In this document: positions 39,999 through 45,579 of the stretch, piece after piece
Position numbering within the stretch: the stretch's first letter is position 1
Layout: each line of letters opens with the position of its first letter
From: Candidatus Pseudogracilibacillus intestinigallinarum
GTDB taxonomy: Bacteria; Bacillota; Bacilli; Bacillales; Amphibacillaceae
Length of the DNA stretch: 45,579 bases
Reading direction: 5' to 3'
Assembly: GCA_019113205.1 (NCBI GenBank)
Contig: DXHX01000172.1
Coordinates: forward strand, 1-45,579
Program-made: the position numbers and the translations under genes
The notes under the pieces: model-generated
What the model was told of the DNA's origin: nothing
What the model saw: the letters and a program-made list of their open reading frames with translations, nothing else
Database searches by the model: none

Positions 39999-42900
39999 GA
40001 ACATCCTCCTTCATCTTTTCGTTCGTTAAAATATGTGTTGCTTGAACTTGTTTCGCAAAATAATCTTTACACGTAAATAAAATAACTTGTTGAGTTACAC
40101 TAATCTCTCGTAATAATTGTACCATTTGTGAAGATCGTACTGTATCAAAATGGACAAATGCATCATCAATAATAAGTGGAACGGAAATTTTTTCTTGCAT
40201 GATAACATTCATCGCTAGGCGCAATGCCACATACAGTTGATCGATCGTCCCTTTTGATAGTTCATCCACTCTATACCTTCGTTGGTCTTCTGTTTCTACT
40301 TGGAATGGCAATTTTTCCGTCGGAGCAAAAACAGTTACATACTTCCCTTGCGTAATATGCTCAAAAAATGTACTCGTTTTATCTATTACTGCATGGAAGT
40401 ACTTTTCCTGGTACCGCTTCTTCGCTTCATCTAGTGCTGCCTGTGCTACCTTATATACGGACCATTCATTCGTCAATTTCGTTAACTTCGTCTTTTCCAT
40501 CTCGAGTAAATAAATTTTCTCTGATAATATACCAGATGCTTCTAATTGCTCGACCTCATATTGTACAGCGACATATTGTTCATGTGTACCATTCATTTTA
40601 GTTTGTTTCCGAATCTTCTCTTGTCTGAGTTGCTCCACCAACTCTTCTAAAGTTTCCTCTGATTCTGTTGATGCAAACATTTCCTTCAATTCTACCTCTG
40701 AAAACTGTAATTGTAATGGGGATAAAATTTCCTTCATTTCTCGGTCTAGTGAAGTAATTTTTTCGTTTTCACGAGCGATCGTATAAAATTCATTGTCATT
40801 TTCTACTTGCGCGATCGCAAACAGTTCCTTCATTTCCGTACGATATGTCGCAATCTTTTCTTCGATATCAATTAATACGTTTTGTCGTTCATTCATTTCT
40901 CTTTCAGCTTGTTCTTTTTTTGCAACTGATTGCTGTTCTTGTTCATATATTTCTTCTATTTGTTGAATCGTTACATTCGGAACTCCTAAATGCTCTCCCA
41001 ATTGTTTACGTATTCTTTCTAACGGAGCAAATGTATGCTCCATCGAGTATAAATCGTTTTGTAATTCGGATCTCGTTTGCAACATTTCCTTCACTTCTCT
41101 AATATACCGAATATATGTATCCCAGATATACACTTCCAATTGTTGCAAAAATGGATATTGAAACGTTACTGTCGCAATTTTATCTTGCAGTTGTGTCTGT
41201 TTCGTTTTCCATGCTTCCCATTTGTTATCAAGCAATAAATCTGCATGCAATACTTTTTTCAGTTCATTCTGTAGTAAAAATAATTCTTGATGGATTGTTT
41301 GTTGTTGTTGGATAATTTGTTCATTTTCGATATATTGTTGTTCCGTCATCTTATCGGTTGCATGCTGTGTACTGATTGGCACCGCATCCCATAATCGTTG
41401 CAAATATAACTTTTGGGCAACACCAATGATAACGAGGATACCGGCAAACAACATAAACATCGGCATGTCATTGCTCCATCCGATAAAAGCACAGATTATT
41501 GCCACAACAATAGCCCCATACATTATTTGATTAGATTGAATACGTTTTTTCTCTGTAAAAGCTTCCATATCTCGTTGACGGGAGGCATGTTGAGTGTAAA
41601 ACAGTTGTTCATTTTCGTATCGTTTATTTGCCGTTTTTCGTTCTTCTAATAACGTTTCATCTATTATTTGATCGTTTATATCATCTATTTCTTTTTCAAG
41701 TCGATTGATCTCCGTCTGGTTCGTACGTTTTTCGTCTTGTAAAATAGCCTCTTCCTGTTGAAGTGTACTAGCTTGTTCTTTTATTTGCTGCACTGTTTGG
41801 TCTAGATGAAACGGTAAAATAATATCCTCTATTTCTTCTACTGTTAAAGATACTTCTGATAACTTTTCCCGTAAAGTCTCTTCTATTTGTTTCAATTGAA
41901 CAGTAAGATGTGCTATATCCTTTTCTAAATCAATATAAATCATTTTTTGTTTCATAAATTGCTGTAATAAAGCATGATAATCTTTAGAAAGTAATGTCTC
42001 ATTTGCTTCTTCATATGCTTTTTCGTACTGTTGTAATTGTTGTTTTAACACATTGCGTTCACTTTCTATTGGCAGCAAACGATCCTTTAATCGTTCAAAA
42101 CGAGCAATCCCCTCTTCTGGAAAAGGTTTGATTTCCTCATATGCTGCTCGTTCTTTTTCCAATAATAGATAAGCCTCTTTTTGTTTACATGCGTATAAAT
42201 GCTTTTCCTTCAAATGTAAGGTCGCTTCTATTTGATCTTGTTCCATCTCTAGTTGTTCTAATGTTTCTTTTAACTCTTCTAAATTTGTTCGTTTTTCAAT
42301 GTACGTAGATTCTCGGTGTTGTAGTTGCCGTACTTCCTCTGCTAATGTTTCTACTTTTTTTAATTGTTCATTGATTTCTGCTTTCCACCCTCGCGCCTTA
42401 TATAAGGAACCTAAACGTTGATCTAATGTTTTTTCCACCTTATATATACTCGTGGAACCAGTCAGTCCGACACTAAATAAAACATCATTTAAATCTTGTA
42501 CCTTCATCTGTTGAATTTCAGATAATTGAAGTGCGGTAAATGCATAAATAGATTCAAATGTTTCACGTGTTAATCCATACAAAAGTTCCTCTAAAAACTG
42601 TGCCGGTGCTTCGCCATCTTCAGTTAGAACACGTACGCCATTTTTTGTTCGTTCTATTGTATACAGAGCACTATTTTGTTCAACTGTTAAAGAACCACCA
42701 AATCGTGAACTATATTTTGATTCAAAATGTTGGCGTCTTTTTGGAGGGAGTCCGAACATGACGAATAAGAAAAATTGCTGTAAGGTAGATTTTCCAGATT
42801 CATTTTCTCCATAAAAGGCATTAAATTGCGCAGAAGAAAAATCAAAAGTTTGATCCACCCATTTTCCAAATCCGTATATATCCGCTTTTACAAATCGCAT
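39991..42900 (-). CDS. yhaN: YhaN, SbcC/RecF-like AAA ATPase with internal membrane hairpin
   Basis: A 969-residue SMC-like ATPase. Walker A is GENESGKST at 31-39. Two long coiled-coil stretches (about 170-455 and 500-850) flank a central hydrophobic pair at about 461-475 and 480-496. The C-terminal ABC signature/Walker B region reads LSKGTIDQLYVALRLAMN..PLIIDDAFVHFD. There is no CxxC zinc hook at the coiled-coil apex; the hydrophobic pair takes its place, so the protein may be tethered to the membrane. It resembles B. subtilis YhaN (about 963 aa). It partners with the nuclease YhaO, 15 bp upstream, like SbcC with SbcD. The ribosome site is a GGGGGG run. Confidence 0.93.
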   Translation of the reverse strand: MRFVKADIYGFGKWVDQTFDFSSAQFNAFYGENESGKSTLQQFFLFVMFGLPPKRRQHFESKYSSRFGGSLTVEQNSALYTIERTKNGVRVLTEDGEAPAQFLEELLYGLTRETFESIYAFTALQLSEIQQMKVQDLNDVLFSVGLTGSTSIYKVEKTLDQRLGSLYKARGWKAEINEQLKKVETLAEEVRQLQHRESTYIEKRTNLEELKETLEQLEMEQDQIEATLHLKEKHLYACKQKEAYLLLEKERAAYEEIKPFPEEGIARFERLKDRLLPIESERNVLKQQLQQYEKAYEEANETLLSKDYHALLQQFMKQKMIYIDLEKDIAHLTVQLKQIEETLREKLSEVSLTVEEIEDIILPFHLDQTVQQIKEQASTLQQEEAILQDEKRTNQTEINRLEKEIDDINDQIIDETLLEERKTANKRYENEQLFYTQHASRQRDMEAFTEKKRIQSNQIMYGAIVVAIICAFIGWSNDMPMFMLFAGILVIIGVAQKLYLQRLWDAVPISTQHATDKMTEQQYIENEQIIQQQQTIHQELFLLQNELKKVLHADLLLDNKWEAWKTKQTQLQDKIATVTFQYPFLQQLEVYIWDTYIRYIREVKEMLQTRSELQNDLYSMEHTFAPLERIRKQLGEHLGVPNVTIQQIEEIYEQEQQSVAKKEQAEREMNERQNVLIDIEEKIATYRTEMKELFAIAQVENDNEFYTIARENEKITSLDREMKEILSPLQLQFSEVELKEMFASTESEETLEELVEQLRQEKIRKQTKMNGTHEQYVAVQYEVEQLEASGILSEKIYLLEMEKTKLTKLTNEWSVYKVAQAALDEAKKRYQEKYFHAVIDKTSTFFEHITQGKYVTVFAPTEKLPFQVETEDQRRYRVDELSKGTIDQLYVALRLAMNVIMQEKISVPLIIDDAFVHFDTVRSSQMVQLLREISVTQQVILFTCKDYFAKQVQATHILTNEKMKEDVHA

Positions 42901-42915
42901 CGTATCCCCCCTTTT

Positions 42916-44112
42916 TTATGTTTGTGAAAAGTAATAATGTAATAATTTCTCCGCTTCTTCGATGACTGTTTCTTCGTCCATTTTTTCAACATGTCTTCTT
43001 ACGTTTTGCTCTTTCCACAACGGCAATACTGCATCTTGAATGGAAATGCTATTTATACTTTCACGTAATTCTGCAATGAAAAATTGATCTTGTGACTTCG
43101 CTTCATGAAAATCAATTTTATAATCATAAATATGTTGCCAATTTGGTAATAATTGATATTGTTCATTCCATAACATAATAAAATCTTCGATAATTCCTTC
43201 ACGATCTAATTGTAATAAATAGTCATTCGTACTGCGGAATATAACATGGTTAAATTGAGGCTGTACTGCTGATTGATACAAATTTTCAAGAACGACTTCA
43301 AATTGCCCAACCGATTGTACATCAGATATGTCTACGATATGTTCAACAAATAAAATCGACTGTAACGGAATAAATGTAAGGGATATGTCATCTTTATCCA
43401 TTACACAATAATAACAGCCCTTTTCTCCAGTCTCTTTCCGATGTCGTCCTTGAATATTTCCGGGATACACTATCGGAGGATTTTCACTTATATGTGCACG
43501 TGTATGAATATGCCCAAGCGCCCAGTAGTCAAACGGTTTCTCTTTCATTTCTTCTAATAAAAATGGCGCATATGGATCATGTTCATCATTTCCAGATAAT
43601 GATCCGTGCAATGTAGCAATATGAAATGGAATAGACGCATCTTTTCGTTCGTATTGTGGCACTTTATTTTCAGTGACCGCCCGATTTTCATAACTAAATC
43701 CATAAATCTCCGCTAATGGTTCATTTTCCTTTAAATACGTAAAAGATGTTACATCTTCTCCAGGAAAAACATGTACATTACTCGTAAATGTAATTGGATA
43801 CTTATTTCCTTTTACATAGTCGTGGTTCCCATAGGAAACAAATACTTCAATCCCATATTGTTCTAATTGTGCAAATCCATCTCGCACATAAATTTGTGCA
43901 TGTAAGCTTCGGTTGTCTTGATCGAAAAGATCGCCAACAATTAGCACAAAATCAACTCGTTTTTCAATCGCTGTTTCAATTAATCGATCGAATGCACGAT
44001 AAGTACTTTTTTGCGTAGCCTCAAATAAAGAAGCTGGCAATGTAGCCATTCCTTTAAACGGTGCATCAATATGTAAATCTGCTGCATGGATAAATGTTAT
44101 TTGTCGTTTCAA
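42916..44112 (-). CDS. yhaO: YhaO, Mre11/SbcD-like phosphoesterase
   Basis: About 398 residues with calcineurin-like phosphoesterase motifs: DLHID (12-16), GDLFDQ, GNHD, LHGSLSGNDEHD and GHIHTR. These place two metal ions for DNA-end cleavage, as in SbcD/Mre11. A C-terminal capping and ATPase-binding region follows. It resembles B. subtilis YhaO (about 408 aa). The frame opens at ATG 44130, but that codon has no ribosome site; TTG at 44112 has GGTGAT upstream and gives the usual N-terminus (KRQITFIHAADLH). It likely heads the operon yhaO-yhaN-yhaM. Confidence 0.92.
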   Translation of the reverse strand: MKRQITFIHAADLHIDAPFKGMATLPASLFEATQKSTYRAFDRLIETAIEKRVDFVLIVGDLFDQDNRSLHAQIYVRDGFAQLEQYGIEVFVSYGNHDYVKGNKYPITFTSNVHVFPGEDVTSFTYLKENEPLAEIYGFSYENRAVTENKVPQYERKDASIPFHIATLHGSLSGNDEHDPYAPFLLEEMKEKPFDYWALGHIHTRAHISENPPIVYPGNIQGRHRKETGEKGCYYCVMDKDDISLTFIPLQSILFVEHIVDISDVQSVGQFEVVLENLYQSAVQPQFNHVIFRSTNDYLLQLDREGIIEDFIMLWNEQYQLLPNWQHIYDYKIDFHEAKSQDQFFIAELRESINSISIQDAVLPLWKEQNVRRHVEKMDEETVIEEAEKLLHYYFSQT

Positions 44113-44172
44113 TGTATCACCAAATTTCATTTGTTTAGTTAAATTTTATCATATCACGTAGCAAAAATACGA

Positions 44173-44184
44173 GCAAACGTTTGC
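44173..44184. promoter_or_regulatory. Perfect palindrome GCAAACGTTTGC upstream of yhaO
   Basis: A 12 bp perfect palindrome, within ATGCAAACGTTTGCTC on the minus strand. It resembles LacI/CcpA-family operators (cre: TGnAAnCGnTnnCA) with a mismatch at the end. It lies 60 bp upstream of the yhaO start. Confidence 0.4.
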
Positions 44185-44218
44185 ATGCCACATAAAAATA
44201 TAGCAAATTTATTCACAT

Positions 44219-44252
44219 GAAAAACACCCAAAATAAGCAAAATTCTGGGTGT
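44219..44252 (-). terminator. Terminator of the yhaP-type gene
   Basis: On the minus strand ACACCCA and TGGGTGT form a 7 bp stem over a 15 nt loop, followed by TTTTTC. It separates the yhaP-type gene from yhaO. Confidence 0.7.
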
Positions 44253-44308
44253 GTATCGTCATTCTATTTTCCACTTCGTTCTTTTTTTAATAAGATAATT
44301 TGTTTCAA

Positions 44309-45565
44309 CTAATTCTTTTCCTTTTTTGACAACTGGAAGGCATTTTTTAAATCCTTTAAGGAACGAGATGGTCCATACATTAAAACACCACCACGGTATA
44401 TTCTAGCGCCAAGTAGTGCAAATAAAATAGTCGTTCCAACTAAAATACCGATTGATAATATAATCTCCCACACAGCAATCTCAAGCATACCAATTCGTAA
44501 AAACATAATCATCGGTGTGAAAAAAGGAATATATGAAGTTACAGTAATAAATGTTGCATCTGGAACAGATAAACCGAACATCGCAATGAAAAATGCAACC
44601 ATTATAAGTAATATCATTGGTAAAATAAGTTGTTGCACATCTTCCACCCGACTAACGAGCGAACCTAGCATTGCAGCAATCGTTGCATATAATAAATAGC
44701 CAAGTACGAAAAATAATAGGGCATACACATATATACTAATTGGTGCAGAGGAAATACCAATCATATCTAATGTTTCCGACACTTCTACACTCGTCGTAAT
44801 TTTATATTTAATAAAACTAAAACTGACGAAGAAAAACAATAAAATTTGTGTTAACCCTAGTAAAGCGACACCAAAAATCTTTGCAAACATATGTGTCACA
44901 GGTGGTGCACTAGAGATTAATATTTCCATCACTCGTGAAGATTTTTCCGTTGCCACATCTGTCGCGATCATCTGACCGTAAATAATAACTGCCATATATA
45001 AAACGAATAACATAATATAGACGATGACTCGTGCTTGGTTTAATTCTTCGTCGGTTTTCGTCGCTTCATCTAAAGCAACTTTTTCAAACGATATGGGCTC
45101 ATTAATATCCATTAATGTCGCTTCGTCAACACCAGCTTGTTCTGTTGCAATCGCTACCTTTAATTGTTGCAACTGTTGATGTATCATCGACTGAACACTC
45201 GATTCCGATGCTTTATTTTCATAATAAGTTGCGGTTAATATGTTTTGTTCATTAACATCAATGACTAAAAATGCTGCAGCTTCATCTTCTTGCACCATTT
45301 CTTTAGAAAGTTCTTCTGACTCACTCTCTTTAAAAACAATCCGTTCATCCATTTGTTGGACAGACACTTCCAACATATTTGCTACTTCTGTATCGCCTTC
45401 GATGAAGATGATTTTATCCTCCTCATCTTGAAATAACTTTATAATTACATCAATATTTGCTGCAGCAATAACGAATACTAAAGTAATAGCTGTAGATATA
45501 ATAAATGCTTTTGATTTCAACTTTGAAACGTACGTATGCCCTAAAATCGTCCAAAACTTATTCAT
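44309..45565 (-). CDS. yhaP: ABC-2 type permease (YhaP/NatB-like)
   Basis: A 418-residue membrane subunit. One membrane segment lies at the N-terminus (about 22-40), followed by a large extracellular region rich in Glu (about 45-175) and five or six segments from 178 to 395. The block ARVIVYIMLFVLYMAVIIYGQMIATDVATEKSSRVMEILISSAPP is typical of NatB/YhaP sodium-efflux permeases. The ATPase partner (YhaQ in B. subtilis) should lie just upstream, outside the window. The start ATG has an AGGGGAAAA ribosome site only a few bases inside the window. The transported substrate is not proven. Confidence 0.88.
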   Translation of the reverse strand: MNKFWTILGHTYVSKLKSKAFIISTAITLVFVIAAANIDVIIKLFQDEEDKIIFIEGDTEVANMLEVSVQQMDERIVFKESESEELSKEMVQEDEAAAFLVIDVNEQNILTATYYENKASESSVQSMIHQQLQQLKVAIATEQAGVDEATLMDINEPISFEKVALDEATKTDEELNQARVIVYIMLFVLYMAVIIYGQMIATDVATEKSSRVMEILISSAPPVTHMFAKIFGVALLGLTQILLFFFVSFSFIKYKITTSVEVSETLDMIGISSAPISIYVYALLFFVLGYLLYATIAAMLGSLVSRVEDVQQLILPMILLIMVAFFIAMFGLSVPDATFITVTSYIPFFTPMIMFLRIGMLEIAVWEIILSIGILVGTTILFALLGARIYRGGVLMYGPSRSLKDLKNAFQLSKKEKN

Positions 45566-45579
45566 ATTTTTCCCCTACC

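Noticed and set aside
1-45579. Search for CRISPR arrays, insertion sequences, phage genes, tRNA and rRNA
   Set aside because: No regularly spaced repeats, transposase or integrase motifs, or RNA gene signatures were seen on either strand.

Overview
This 45.6 kb window is AT-rich chromosomal DNA from an endospore-forming member of the Bacillaceae (low-GC Firmicutes). Most gene products are recognisable relatives of Bacillus subtilis Yfi, Yjc, Yjb, Yum, Yhj, Yhf, Yhg and Yha proteins. Spore coat genes (CotY/CotZ type, CotO), a ComK relative, SD sequences of GGAGG type, TTG/GTG starts and Bacillus-type riboswitches (M-box, lysine) all agree. The species cannot be named from the sequence. Gene order is close to B. 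subtilis in blocks, but the blocks are shortened and rearranged (for example EcsC, YjbL/YjbM and HemEHY are absent from their usual places). I see no phage, insertion sequence, CRISPR array, rRNA or tRNA.

Left part (1-9.7 kb). A truncated CueP-like copper lipoprotein lies at the edge (-). It is followed on + by a tiny membrane protein, a YcsA-type decarboxylating dehydrogenase, a heterodimeric ABC exporter of YfiB/YfiC (TM287/288) type, and the block yjcH-yjcG-yjcF. Then come a DUF421 membrane protein and a small spore-coat neighbourhood: an unknown 89-residue gene (-), a CotY/CotZ-type protein with a good sigma-K-like promoter (+), and a short CotO (-).

Middle (9.8-25.2 kb). On the minus strand: MgtE under an M-box riboswitch, an RluD-type pseudouridine synthase and NAD kinase. 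A CYTH-domain protein and a small membrane protein are on +. After these come a 32-residue membrane peptide (-), NADH dehydrogenase II of YumB type, an SDR oxidoreductase, the AddA/AddB recombination nuclease, a TVP38 membrane protein, and ComK preceded by a two-part ComK-box-like site.

Right part (25.4-45.6 kb). Lipoate ligase LplJ with the metallo-hydrolase YhfI; the miniature zinc-ribbon protein YhfH; a class A penicillin-binding protein; a YhgC/HmoB-like protein; a thiol-disulfide pair (thioredoxin-like plus BdbC); DapA behind a lysine riboswitch; the peptidase YhaA; the EcsA/EcsB transporter divergent from Hit and YhaH; the foldase PrsA; and the YhaM/YhaN/YhaO nuclease-ATPase cluster with a NatB/YhaP-type permease upstream.

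Common themes are envelope and secretion (PrsA, Bdb proteins, PBP, Ecs), DNA repair and competence (AddAB, YhaNO, ComK) and sporulation (Cot proteins). The most notable observations are a ComK that ends before the part that in B. subtilis carries the MecA-recognition peptide, unannotated mini-genes (89 aa, 32 aa, 42 aa), a Rex-like operator at ndh, a 10-bp-arm palindrome in front of hit, and a recurring hairpin module between convergent genes. I found no clearly new multi-gene system; the window is mostly core genome.
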